A stretch of 64,000 nucleotides of DNA from Thelonectria olida (taxonomy: Eukaryota; Ascomycota; Sordariomycetes; Hypocreales; Nectriaceae). Positions 39,263 to 49,473 of this stretch are shown piece by piece (the first letter of the stretch is position 1; each line of letters starts with the position of its first letter). The notes under the pieces were generated by a model that was not told where the DNA came from, did not search any database, and worked only from the letters and a program-made list of their open reading frames with translations. The stretch spans positions 186,001 to 250,000 of the forward strand of contig JAGPYM010000038.1 of assembly GCA_020736575.1 (NCBI GenBank), read 5' to 3'. Made by a program: the position numbers and the translations under genes.

Positions 39263-40096
39263 ATGACGCGAAACATCATCCTCCCACCCTTTTTCCTGCC
39301 ACAGGACTCCATCAAACTTGGCCGCTTCGTCACCAGAATCGACCATCCCCACCAGAACCACCATGATCCTCCATCTGAAGGTCAACCCCGCGTGCTAGTT
39401 TCACTCCTCGACTCCTACACTGGTGAACATGAAACGGCCAGTCATTCTGCCTTCAATGCGTCCTTCACATCTCTGCTTTTTGCCGGCTTCTCCAAGCGCG
39501 CTAAGATGAAGATTCGTGTGGCCACGAATCGTGTGAAGACGTACACCCTCGATAACTCCGATAGTTGGTTTGACGAAGCGATAGCCCTACGCGCCACCCG
39601 AGGCTGGATCGAGCGAGCAATAGATCGAGGTGAAGATATATACATGATAGTCGGTTATCTCACAGTCATGGATGCCAGCATTAGCCAGGCGTCGATTATG
39701 GGAAACAGCGCTGGCGGCCAGACCACGGTTCCAGCTACCCTGTCCCTTACTGCAGCTGGAGTCATTGCGCCGATCGGGGGTCTGCTTGACCCTAGTGTTG
39801 GGATCCATCAACAGGGCTTGGATGGAGCGACATCGCAATTCGTGGCACCCGGCGAACAGGTATGCGCGTTGGAGTATCGCAAGCTTTGCCACAGATGGCT
39901 CTCCAGCAAGCATGTAGACAACTCTCGATTGTCGGGTGTGCGTCAGTGGTCATCGATGGAGAGATCGAGGGATGAGGAGGACGGCGAAGACGATGTAATC
40001 GAGGTCGAATTGACAGAAGTGAACGGCTTGGATGGAGACTGGGATAAGGAGGTCGTGGGAAACCAGGCCATATTCATGCGTTCATTCGAGAAATGA
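39263..40096 (+). CDS. Candidate gasdermin-like executor protein next to TPR-CHAT protease
   Basis: A single-exon 277-residue protein, ATG at 39263. It opens IILPPFFLPQDSIKLGRFV and has a helical/charged middle (about 65-120) and a hydrophobic strand pair in DIYMIVGYLTVMDASI (about 125-140). A small-residue-rich Gly/Ala/Thr/Val stretch follows (about 145-190), then FVAPGEQVCALEYRKL (about 195-210) and a very acidic tail (DEEDGEDDVIEVEL). I recognise a widespread, unnamed fungal family with this ending. The layout (a YxxVG hairpin, a flexible glycine-rich strand pair, a PxGxxxAxxYRK strand, short tail) resembles gasdermin pore-forming domains such as RCD-1 and HET-Q1, but this is inference, not alignment. 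Fungal gasdermin-like genes are commonly adjacent to protease genes; here a TPR-CHAT gene and its broken copy flank it. Confidence 0.5.
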   Translation: MTRNIILPPFFLPQDSIKLGRFVTRIDHPHQNHHDPPSEGQPRVLVSLLDSYTGEHETASHSAFNASFTSLLFAGFSKRAKMKIRVATNRVKTYTLDNSDSWFDEAIALRATRGWIERAIDRGEDIYMIVGYLTVMDASISQASIMGNSAGGQTTVPATLSLTAAGVIAPIGGLLDPSVGIHQQGLDGATSQFVAPGEQVCALEYRKLCHRWLSSKHVDNSRLSGVRQWSSMERSRDEEDGEDDVIEVELTEVNGLDGDWDKEVVGNQAIFMRSFEK

Positions 40097-41449
40097 TGCC
40101 CCGATGCAGACGCTTAGGTTCCAATTGATTATATCGGGATTTGACTTCGCGTCGTGGCTGTAACTCGTTTCTGCAATTCCAATTCCCGCGTGGGCGCAGT
40201 GTGTCTGTGATGCAAGTCTCGCGACCTCATCTTAACTGTAGAGGGATTACCTCATCAAGTGGCCACGGCAAATGCAGCTCATCTCCGATGTTTGCGAAGA
40301 GGGCTGGTAGCAAAGAAGACGGCGGGAGCCGCAGCGTTTCCGCGGCCAGCATACCTCAATAGGAGGGAGCAGCTAAAACCTCAACGAGGGCCGGTTTTCC
40401 ATGGGCGCATCTCAGGCCAATACGTCATCCCGGGGACCGTCAACTTTCATTTCGGACCGCAGAGCTAACGCGACGGAAGGGGGATTTACGGGTGAGCAGG
40501 GCAGCAGCCGCTAGTTCGGCTCGTCCATGCGGGGCGATAATCTAAAATCTTATGGCACATCTGCCTGCGCCAGCGTGGGACGGGACGGCGGCTGCTACCC
40601 CCATCGTGTCCACTTCATTTGAATTCATTGCCGCATTGTCGCGCCGCGTCATGTACCTTGTATGTTCCTCCAGGCTACCAGCTCCGTGAGAAGTTGTGCA
40701 TAGACAGTATGTAGCAAAATGATATTGGAGACTGCCATGCGTATCCGGCCGTGCTCCTGGTGTTTTGAACGAGGCCGTGTTCTAGACCGGCCGCCATGTT
40801 TGTTCGCTCGTGCAGCTGAGCCATGGTTCGCCCCACGCAGTCCCATCATCCTTTCCCAGCCGCAGGCATGCCTTGTACGCAGCCTCACTGAAACCTCACG
40901 GCGTGCTTTCAAGAGATGAGGCAAGCAAGGTGTTGCTTCCATGGGTCATGCCCGCTTTCAAAGGCCACTTCGCGACATCGATCTGCTAATGGGCAAGCGC
41001 GCGGTCCACGGCCACCGCCGAGACTTCGAGTGTTTTGCAAATGGTGCGATAATGACGTGGAAGGCTGAACGGCAGCAGGTGGCTTGCTAGGGTTACTAAT
41101 GAAGTTTTAGGGAAAGTCTCAGTTCGACCATGATATCAATCAACCATTTCAGAAATCCCACTACGCAGGGTGCTTGTCACATATATTTCACCTCCTATCA
41201 CCCGTGACAATACGTAGAATGTCAGCAATCAGTTTGTGATGTATTCGAAACTCATGCCAGTATTGCGTCGCACATTGATTGCCTTTCAATGAGCTGTGTA
41301 ACCACCTTGAGCTCTGTAAGACGGCCGGGTCTCCAGCTAACAGGGGGATAATGCAAGTCGACCTAAACAGAGGATAGCGCTTACAAGGGATGCAGACAGT
41401 GGCCTTCAATGCCTCACCTCTCCGAGTTATCGCATTAGGTAGCTGCTCG
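40097..41449. other. No gene recognised
   Basis: Intergenic 1.35 kb between the executor candidate and the TPR-CHAT promoter. Short frames (40141-40362, 40649-40942) show no domain. Confidence 0.5.
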
Positions 41450-41700
41450 CCAGGCCTGTATGGGTATCGTATTTGTACCGGCTCTCACCTAGGATGCCGC
41501 CGATGTCTGCCTTGGCTGGTTCACAGTGATGGTGGCTTGGGGCTGAGCCGGCCAAATGCCAGCCACAAAAATCGCCCTGGTGTCGTGGCCTCTGGACTGA
41601 GTGAGACACCTCGGCCGCCCAGAGCACGCTTGCGCACTTGTCTTTGATAAACCCGACAGGATCACAGTCCCAATGGTTACTCTCCATCAATTTAGGTCCC
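41450..41700 (+). promoter_or_regulatory. Upstream region of the TPR-CHAT gene (duplicated at 38994-39240)
   Basis: About 250 bases before the TPR-CHAT start are conserved in inverted orientation beside the executor candidate. Conservation of non-coding sequence in two places implies duplication and perhaps a shared regulatory input. No TATA element is evident close to the ATG. Confidence 0.6.
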
Positions 41701-41720
41701 TTTAACGCCCTCCGCCAAAC

Positions 41721-44700
41721 ATGGATCTACAGCAAACTTTCCAGCAACTAGGTATCGACGAGGAAGATATGCCTAGCGTTTTATCAGGTCTTGCGATAGA
41801 GGCATACGAGAAGTTCCAGGAGACTGGGGACGTAGCAGACATTCATTTAGCTGTTACGGCTGCTCAACTGGGTTTGAGGGTAATTCCAGATACCTCCTCT
41901 CACCTAGCAGGACACTTGAACAACCTTGGAGTTTTTCTTGAGAGGCGGCATGAGCGGACAGGCGAGATGGCGGACCTGGAAGAAGCCATCGGTATAGCAA
42001 GACAGGCTGTCGACGCCGCACCAGATGACCATCCCAACCGGGCAGCCTACTTGGACAACCTTGGAAACAGGCTTGGTCGGCGGTATGAGCGGACAGGCGA
42101 GATGGCGGACCTGGAAGAATCTATCAGTATCACAAGACAGGCTGTCGACTCGACCCCGGACGACCATCCTGACCGGGCCGCCTGCTTGAACAACCTTGGA
42201 AACAAGCTTGGTCGCCGGTATGAGCGGACAGGCGAGATGACGGATCTGGAAGAAGCCATTGGAATAGCAAGACAGGCTGTCGACTCGACCCCGGACGACC
42301 ATCCTGACCGGGCCGCCTGCTTGAACAGCCTTGGAGCTTTTCTTGGTCGCCGGCATGAGCGGACAGGCGAGATGGCGGATCTGGAAGAAGCCATTGGAAT
42401 AGCAAGACAGGCTGTCGACTCGACCCCGGACGACCATCCTGACCGGGCCGCCTGCTTGAACAGCCTTGGAGCTTTTCTTGGTCGCCGGCATGAGCGGACA
42501 GGCGAGATGGCGGATCTGGAGGAAGCCATCGGTATAGCAAGACAGGCTGTCGACTCGACCCCGGACAACCATCCTGACCGGGCAGGCAGGTTGAACAACC
42601 TTGGAACCAAGCTTGAGAGCCGGTATGAGCGGACAGGTGAGATGGCGGACTTGGAAGAAGCCATCAGTATAGCAAGACAAGCTGTCGACTCGACCCCGGA
42701 CAACCATCCTGACCGGGCAGGCAGGTTGAACAGCCTTGGAGCTTTTCTTGGTCGCCAGCATGAGCGGACAGGCGAGATGGCGGATCTAGAAGAAGCCATT
42801 GGAACAGCAAGACAAGCTGTTGATTTGACGCCAGACGATCATTCCCACCGGGCAGGCAGGTTGAACAACCTAGGAAACAACCTTGAGAGCCGGTATGAGC
42901 GGACAGGCGAGATGGCGGATCTGGAAGAGGCCATCAGTATAGCAAGACAAGCTGTTAGCTTAATGCCAGATGACCATCCCGACCAGGCAGGCTGCTTGAA
43001 CAACCTTGGAATCAAGCTTGGTCTCCGGTATGAGCGGACAGGTGAGATGGCGGATCTGGAAGAAGCCATCAGTATAGCAAGACAAGCTGTTGACTCAACC
43101 CCGGACAGCCATCCTGACCGGGTAGGCTGGTTGAACAACCTTGGAAAGAAGCTTGATCTCCGGTATGAGCGGACAGGTGAGATGGCGGATCTGGAAGAAG
43201 CCATCAGTATAGCAAGACAGGCTGTTGACTCGATCCCGGACAACCATCCTCGCCGGGCAGGCAGGTTGAACAGACTTGGAGTTTTCCTTGAGAGCCGGCA
43301 TGAGCGGACAGGCGAGATGGCGGATCTGGAGGAAGCCATCGGTATAGCAAGACAGGCTGTCGACTCGACCCCAGACAACCATCCCAACCGGGCAGCCTAC
43401 TTGAACAACCTTGGAACCAAGCTTGAGAGCCGGTATGAGCGGACAGGTGAGATGGCGGACTTGGAAGAAGCCATCAGTATAGCAAGACAAGCTGTCGACT
43501 CGACCCCGGACAACCATCCTGACCGAGCAGGCTGGTTGAACAGCCTTGGAACTTTTCTTGGTCGCCGGTATGGGCGGGCAGGCGAGATGGCGGATCTGGA
43601 AGAAGCCATCAGTATAGCAAGACAAGTTGTCGACTCGACCCCGGACAACCATCCTGACCGGGCAGGCTGCTTGAACAACCTTGGAGTTTTTCTTGGTCGC
43701 CGGTATGAGCGGACAGGCGAGATAGCGGCCCTGGAAGAAGCTTCGTCGGCTTTACAAGATGCTTGGCATTGTCAATCCGCCATTCCCTTCCATCGTGTTA
43801 AAGCTGGTGCCGGATGCCTGAGACTCCTCGCTCCTCAACACAAGACTGATATCGCGATAGACCTCGGGAAACATATTATCAGCCTGCTCCCGAGCGTAAA
43901 TACGAAATTGCTCGACCGCAGTGATCAGCAGTTCGTCGTGTCGACTTTTACCGGCGTCGCCGCTGACTTATGCGCTTTCCTTCTTCAATCGAACCAGCCA
44001 GCTGACGCCCTTTGCTATCTTGAGAAGGGCCGTGCTGTGATTATTGGCCAGCTGATGGACGCCCGGAGTGATTTGTCCATCTTAGAACAGCAGCATCCTG
44101 ATATTGCTAGACGATACCGGCAACTACGAGACGAAGTCAACACCCCGCTCCGTCAAGTGGAGCAAGGCACAATACAGGCACAGTTGCGAATTCGCCGTTT
44201 TGAAGCCGTGGCTGAGCTCGACGCATGCATTCAGGAGATCAGAGGGACTGCTGGCCACGAGCGCTTCATGCTAGGCCAGGAAACGGCAGAGATGCAAGAG
44301 TGCGCCGTCGGGGGGAGCATCGTCGTCGTCAACATTACAACATTTCGAAGTGACGCGATTATAGTTTCTCCAACAGCCATCAAGACTCTCAATCTGCCGA
44401 TGCTGGCTGCCAAGGATGCAACGGCTTGGCTAGGCAAGGAATGGACGGGCCGCAGATCAGAACGCGCACAGAAGAACAGGGAATATCTCAATTATCTATC
44501 CTGGCTGTGGGAGACATGCGTTAAGCAGATTCTTAACGAAATTTGCCATAGCCACGACACAGAGAATACAGAGAACAGCCTGCCAAGGATATGGTGGATC
44601 GGGGCGGGCCTTGCCAGCTCGATGCCTTTTCATGCCGCGGGGATACATTCTGCTGATTCAACGGAGAATGCGTTTAGCAAAGCCGTTTCGTCCTATACGC

Positions 44701-45380
44701 CGTCCATCAAAGCACTTGCGCATGCGCAGCATCGAGCTACGGCCACGGAAAGTGTTAAAGGATCGGTTCTGATTGCTACCATGCCGACTACGCCAGGCAA
44801 CGCTTCATGCCCTGATCTTCCAGGTGTTGTTGAAGAGAAGAATCAGCTGATGGGCGTGGTCAATGGCCATCTTCCCATACAATATCAGGAGTTGCCTAGC
44901 GTGGAGGATGTTATTGAGAGCCTGCGAAACTGCTGCATTGCGCACTTTGCCTGCCATGGATTTACGGACCATTTGGATCCTTCCAAGAGCGGACTGATCT
45001 TGCAAAGCCGGGGTGAACAGGACAGGTTAACGGTGCATACAGTGTCAGAGTTGAGCCTTAGGAACGCACAGATAGCATACCTGTCAGCTTGCTCGACGGC
45101 GGAGAATAGGGCGGCACGGCTGTCGGACGAGGTGATACATGTAGTGAGTGGGTTTCAAGTAGCTGGCTTTCCGCATGTAATTGGCTGTCTTTGGCCATCG
45201 ATTGATCGGATCTGTGTGGAAGTTGCAGGTCGATTTTATCGGTCGCTGCTCAGGGGAAGGACAACTTGTTGGGGCGACCGAGAGGTGGCTTTGGCACTCC
45301 GGGATGCTGTGATGGAGGTGCGGAAGACGGAGTTGACGATGCCGCTGGCGTGGGCGCAGTTTGTTCACTTTGGTGCATAG
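41721..45380 (+). CDS. TPR-CHAT protein (caspase-like peptidase with tandem TPR sensor)
   Basis: A single-exon 1219-residue protein. Residues about 15-60 form a unique N-terminal helical pair. About 70-675 hold some 14 tandem 45-residue TPR units (consensus RYERTGEMADLEEAISIARQ, then AVDSTPDNHPDRAGxLNNLG). About 680-860 is a further helical region (HIISLLPSV, LCAFLLQSNQPADALCYLEKGRA). About 870-1219 is the CHAT domain. The catalytic pair is intact: His1079 in HFACHGFTD and Cys1124 in YLSACSTAE, followed by GFPHVIGCLWP and a final AWAQFVHFG. CHAT proteases are clan CD cysteine peptidases related to caspases and separase; TPR-CHAT proteins act as activated proteases in immunity-like systems. 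No NB-ARC domain is present. The adjacent executor candidate is a plausible substrate (inference). Confidence 0.92.
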   Translation: MDLQQTFQQLGIDEEDMPSVLSGLAIEAYEKFQETGDVADIHLAVTAAQLGLRVIPDTSSHLAGHLNNLGVFLERRHERTGEMADLEEAIGIARQAVDAAPDDHPNRAAYLDNLGNRLGRRYERTGEMADLEESISITRQAVDSTPDDHPDRAACLNNLGNKLGRRYERTGEMTDLEEAIGIARQAVDSTPDDHPDRAACLNSLGAFLGRRHERTGEMADLEEAIGIARQAVDSTPDDHPDRAACLNSLGAFLGRRHERTGEMADLEEAIGIARQAVDSTPDNHPDRAGRLNNLGTKLESRYERTGEMADLEEAISIARQAVDSTPDNHPDRAGRLNSLGAFLGRQHERTGEMADLEEAIGTARQAVDLTPDDHSHRAGRLNNLGNNLESRYERTGEMADLEEAISIARQAVSLMPDDHPDQAGCLNNLGIKLGLRYERTGEMADLEEAISIARQAVDSTPDSHPDRVGWLNNLGKKLDLRYERTGEMADLEEAISIARQAVDSIPDNHPRRAGRLNRLGVFLESRHERTGEMADLEEAIGIARQAVDSTPDNHPNRAAYLNNLGTKLESRYERTGEMADLEEAISIARQAVDSTPDNHPDRAGWLNSLGTFLGRRYGRAGEMADLEEAISIARQVVDSTPDNHPDRAGCLNNLGVFLGRRYERTGEIAALEEASSALQDAWHCQSAIPFHRVKAGAGCLRLLAPQHKTDIAIDLGKHIISLLPSVNTKLLDRSDQQFVVSTFTGVAADLCAFLLQSNQPADALCYLEKGRAVIIGQLMDARSDLSILEQQHPDIARRYRQLRDEVNTPLRQVEQGTIQAQLRIRRFEAVAELDACIQEIRGTAGHERFMLGQETAEMQECAVGGSIVVVNITTFRSDAIIVSPTAIKTLNLPMLAAKDATAWLGKEWTGRRSERAQKNREYLNYLSWLWETCVKQILNEICHSHDTENTENSLPRIWWIGAGLASSMPFHAAGIHSADSTENAFSKAVSSYTPSIKALAHAQHRATATESVKGSVLIATMPTTPGNASCPDLPGVVEEKNQLMGVVNGHLPIQYQELPSVEDVIESLRNCCIAHFACHGFTDHLDPSKSGLILQSRGEQDRLTVHTVSELSLRNAQIAYLSACSTAENRAARLSDEVIHVVSGFQVAGFPHVIGCLWPSIDRICVEVAGRFYRSLLRGRTTCWGDREVALALRDAVMEVRKTELTMPLAWAQFVHFGA
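41928..43745 (+). repeat. Tandem 135-bp repeat array encoding TPR units
   Basis: About 13.5 copies of a 135-bp unit. Neighbouring units (for example those beginning near 42229, 42364 and 42499) are nearly identical at nucleotide level, including synonymous sites, implying recent unequal exchange or gene conversion. Copy number should vary between isolates. Confidence 0.9.
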
Positions 45381-45839
45381 TGTTCCAGCAGCAGACTTGA
45401 GAGTATGGCGAGATTGCTATAAAAGAGATAGTGTTGATCGCAATTTTTACAAAACGCTACTCCATGCCCGCATGACCATCATGCAGTTTTGCAATTGAAT
45501 CACTGGCACTGTCGAAATAACGGGCCATTTCGACTCTGTGTATCACATGTGGGATCTCGTCGCCCGTCAAGCTTCTATGACACATCGAGGGGAATAGGGA
45601 TGCATTCCATAGTTGTTTGCGCGTCATGGGGTGCAGGCCGTCACGTGCCGGTACTATACAATGCTCTGAAAGCATATTATTCCCGGATATTATGCAGGAA
45701 CCCAGCTCTCGACTGCCCTAGTAAGTGTTCAATTCAAATTCGAGGGAATATCTACATGGAGGTCTTGCGTTTTTGGGTCAACCACTCTTTGGTGCCTCTT
45801 TGAGTACACCAAGGCGCCTACAGTTGCATCTCCGCCAAT
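45381..45839. other. No gene recognised
   Basis: Short spacer downstream of the TPR-CHAT gene, with overlapping short frames only. Confidence 0.5.
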
Positions 45840-46312
45840 GAAGAGCATTTGCTCTCTCTGCATGCTCTTGAGCGGCTCAACTCCACTAATAGGCTCCAGG
45901 ATCCATTGCTGCTGGAGCCGCCAAATCGGGTGGAAAGTGCTGCCGTTTTTAGAGGCGCGCGCAGCGCGGGGAAACCGCAAGGACCAGGAGAGGGAGAGGT
46001 ACTCTATACCTCATGCCTGCCACACGGAGTTCTTACCTGGTGCAGCACAAGATGACTTAATAATTCATTCAGCCCAACCTCTTCGGAGCACACATCGCAG
46101 AGGATGCGAACAGGACTCATCCCGCTGAATCGTAATCCTTGAAGATTCTCTGGAAGACCTTGTATGCCGAGAGAGCCGGCCAGCATTCTGCATTTGTAGA
46201 TGGTGCCGTAATCGTTAACTTTCACAGGCACAGTAACGCAGCCGGCTGGCACGTCATCAAGCTTGACTTTGAGATAACGTACTCCATCAAGATAAAAATT
46301 CAATTTAGGCAC
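45840..46312 (-). pseudogene. DUF4419-type protein fragment, degraded
   Basis: After an acceptor-like CAG at 46313, the minus strand encodes FYLDGVRYLKVKLDDVPAG, CVTVPVKVNDYGTIYKCRML and AGSLGIQ, which match the C-terminal core of fungal DUF4419 proteins (a YPxxDxxxVPAGxxxVxVxxxDNG then MxAGxxG pattern). The family's usual ending W-x-LEPISGW-W is echoed in a different frame near 45900 (WILEPISGVEP), so at least one frameshift separates them. The N-terminal majority is missing. The function of the family is unknown to me. Confidence 0.5.
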
Positions 46313-46882
46313 CTGTCAACCAAGCTCGAAAACAACCTCCCTATCCGCGTCACAGCGGCCAACGAAGCCAACACCTAGCGCCCAATCCGTTCGATCGATT
46401 ACATTGGTCCCTCCGATCATTGCATTAAGCGACCCAATAGATTGGCCTGGACCAATTGATCGGCTAGAACTAAAAGATCAACAAGACAGGAGAGGCAAAC
46501 CGGTCGCGGTTTGCGCAAAGCTCCCACCCAAGTAAGACCCAGCTTGTTCCTAACGTTGGAGTGTAAGCCTTGACCCTCCCTCCTGTTGGTCCCCGGCAAA
46601 TCCCGTAAAGGTAAACAGGGGTCCCTTTGGCACGCGAAAAGGGTATCATGTGCGTTGATGCAGTTCTGTTTAAAGACCGATTCTAACAAGAGTAAAGGCC
46701 GTTACGAATGATTTATTCCAACGCTTATCCCTCGAACTCTTTTCCTCCTTTTGTGGTCCTCTATCACGCTCAGCAGGCCATAATACCGATACAGCAGAGT
46801 CATCGACGGATTCGTCCAGCCTACAGCATGCTACTTCAAACGTATGATGATGCAACACGTTACTTTGAACTCTCACAGTTGC
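46313..46882. other. No gene recognised
   Basis: Spacer between divergently placed relics; a possible degraded upstream part of the DUF3435 gene lies in its last 150 bases. Confidence 0.4.
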
Positions 46883-47614
46883 CTGCAAGACTGGCGTTGG
46901 TAAGCGGTATGAGAAATATCGGAAGAGAGTTGAGAGCTTGAGGAAGACACTATCGGCAAAACGTCTTGAACGCGCTATCTCAGAGTTTCACGAGACAACA
47001 CACGCCAAGGAAATCGACCAGCAGTTACAAGGCATCAAGCCGTCCGAACTACTGGCACCTTCGACAATCCAGTATGAGCTTGAGGAAAGAGCTGAAGTGG
47101 CACGCTTGTTCTCTCAAGCCGCTGATGTGAGCAGCAGAGAGGAGCTTTTCAAACTTCGGATGAAACTCATCCCCGCACTTACTCGGCTCTGCAAGCGGCG
47201 GGAAAGTCCGCATCGCCTACACGCCCCACGCAAGTCCGTGAAAGCTCTTTCGCAGACCTTAGCGCTACCCATCAATGATCAGGCCCATCCTTCTTCTCAG
47301 TTGGAATTGGAAGTGAAACATGATATTCCTACTGTGCGACCGTTCCAAAAACCCCAGGCTCACAGGGAGCTTTACGGACATGCCCCTTGTGCAGATGGCG
47401 AGATTCAGAAGTAGGTGAGGAGCAACGGCAAAGGAAATGGCGCATCGATAGTTTGGCAAGGCATATTCGTTCCCAGCATCTTCGGAGGATCGAAATGCCA
47501 TTTAATTGCCCCTATGGCGATTGTCAGGCAGTTCTTGGAACTGACGAACACTTTGCCAACCATGCAGCTCGCGAGCATGGAGATCATTATCCATCGTCAA
47601 TTATCCTAAAGTAA
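46883..47614 (+). pseudogene. C-terminal remnant of a DUF3435/FluG-type protein (Starship-captain-related)
   Basis: The plus strand encodes VGKRYEKYRKRVESLRK, ERAISEFHETTHAKEIDQQL, QGIKPSELL, YELEERAEVARLFSQ and ALTRLCKRRES. This is the block order at the end of fungal DUF3435 ('FluG domain') proteins, which are tyrosine recombinases including the captains of Starship elements. In another frame from about 47385 it continues CRWRDSEVG, SLARHIRSQHL and CPYGDCQAVL then HFANHAAREHG, the paired C2H2-like fingers often found after this domain. The catalytic recombinase part is absent, so this is a relic. A one-base shift or a small intron near 47385 separates the two parts. Confidence 0.55.
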
Positions 47615-49336
47615 ATTTGGAATTTGCAGAATTAAGGAATACACACACAAACAACAGCATTTACAAGTAGAATACATTCACTGTATTGTTCAAATGAGTT
47701 GAACCCAGTGCCTGGCCAAGAACCACAGACAGCGGCTGTCGCGAGCAATAAAGAGGGGGCGAGCAGTTTGAAAAGTAGTTAGCTCATGTACAGGATGGAA
47801 GTATCCTGAATCAGGAGATGATAGTAAGACAACTGATTCACTTACCTTTGTAACTTGAGTGGTTCCCACTCTGACGAATTCTGAAGCAGTGGCGTGTTAT
47901 GTTTAGACATAAGACTGTATTACACCGCCACCCTGTGAGTATATAATGCACGCTGGCCCCCCTCTGGGACTCGAGTTTCCTTCCCTCTTCATCTTCCTCT
48001 CCCATCCTCTTCTGCTGAGAATGTTCCCCTCTGCCGTCATGGAACAGGTGATCTTTGCCGGGCATCATGACCATGGGAGTTTGGTGTTTAGTAGCTGACC
48101 CTGTTTTATTAGGGGGGTTAAGCGTCATTTGATTGAGAACACGAAGGACGAAGGGCAAACACAAAAATAGATTCTTGGATGCCAAGGGGGAGTTCGTGGG
48201 GTTCCCCTCAGTGGAAGAACTCTGTGCTTATGGTTCAGAAGATTGAGATAAGCTATTCCAGGCGTTGGACAGTTAGAACTGCGGGACAAGAAAATGGAAC
48301 ACATGAGAGAAGCCCACTTCTTGTCTACCTTCGTAATAGTTAGGATTAAGTCATCTCCCTTGCGTGGATTCAGTAGAGTTAAGTGCGCTTGGAAGAAGGT
48401 CAGGTTCTGTACTATTGTCCTGGGAAGCTCAAACAGCAGTTAATCTGGCCATCCGGAGACCTATATCGCCGATTCGGAAGAGACGTCGGAGATGCCAATG
48501 GCCACTCCATTACTATGATTCGAATATATACACAACAGGAAGGAACTGCCGGATTAGCCGACTGCCAAGGGGCCCAGTGACGACCACGTCGGTTGAATTT
48601 CCACGTTCGCAGCGGAACGGTGGCACAATAGGCATTCAGCAAGGAGGCCGAAAACAAGCATCTGACCAGGGAATGCATGAATGATGCCCAAGATGGGTTG
48701 CATTCGGGAGCAAGAGGAGGAATGCTTTCACCCAGCATGAGTCATCTCATATACCTCCCCAACCAAAGGGGAAAGCCCATTCCAAGATGCCCCTGACCAG
48801 CTGACCACGTTGTGCCTGTGCTGGAGCCGTTTGATCTCTTACAGAATGAAGGACTTCGCGACACGGTTCTGGAGTCACCAATGGAGAAGTCGTTCGAGAT
48901 CTTGGAGGCTGATACTGAATCTAACAGGAGCTAGGATCAGGTTTAGAGACTCAAGAAACTATGCATGCCCTTGCTGTCAGGCGGCAGAACTGACCAGCTG
49001 GGCGTTCTCAGTCCAAGTTGATGCCTGCAACCTGGCCTTGAGTCGCGCCTTTCTCTCATTGCCATGCACCGCAACTCCCCGTCTCCCTGCATCGGCATCC
49101 CCGAATCTGCCTCGTCTGGGCGTGACGTATGAGCTCAGGATTCATGCATCCCCTCCATGCTGGAGGAAGCCAATGAGGCATTCGAAGGGACTTTATGCCA
49201 GTGAGATGGACTCAGTTGGATTCAGCGGACAACAGAAGCCCCGGGAGGCATGACGAATCCAAAAGCATGCTGCTTGGACATGGATCCATTTGCAGAGAGG
49301 GTGGCGTCTCGGCTTAGGCTTTGTTGAGGGGCCAGC
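47615..49336. other. 1.7 kb without a recognisable gene
   Basis: Frames at 47838-48185 minus, 48364-48684 plus and 48810-49253 plus have no domain. A GTGGCGTGTTA motif at 47888-47898 also occurs at the Copia LTR edge (59875-59885), but the surrounding bases differ. Confidence 0.45.
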
Positions 49337-49344
49337 TATATAAG
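49337..49344 (+). promoter_or_regulatory. TATA box of the DNA ligase gene
   Basis: TATATAAG in the context CCAGCTATATAAGCAGC, 130 bases before the ligase ATG, with a C/T-rich leader between. Confidence 0.7.
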
Positions 49345-49473
49345 CAGCCGACCAACTCCTAAATGAAACCAGATATCAGCAAAGCTCCCTACTATCGTCC
49401 ACATTAGTGCACGCTGTGACAATTTGGTGCTTACCTCTTCACCTTCACCCTTCTCATCACCATCGTTTTCCAC

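Noticed and set aside
41904..43678. Several long minus-strand frames inside the TPR array (for example 41904-42761, 42047-42799, 43095-43652)
   Set aside because: They are antisense shadows created by a 135-bp repeat, a multiple of three, that keeps frames open on both strands.
41928..43745. Regularly spaced repeats suggestive of a CRISPR array
   Set aside because: Units are adjacent 135-bp coding repeats without unique spacers in a eukaryotic gene.
47830..47960. Possible solo Copia LTR
   Set aside because: Only an 11-base match (GTGGCGTGTTA) to the 59.88 kb LTR edge; flanking bases do not align.
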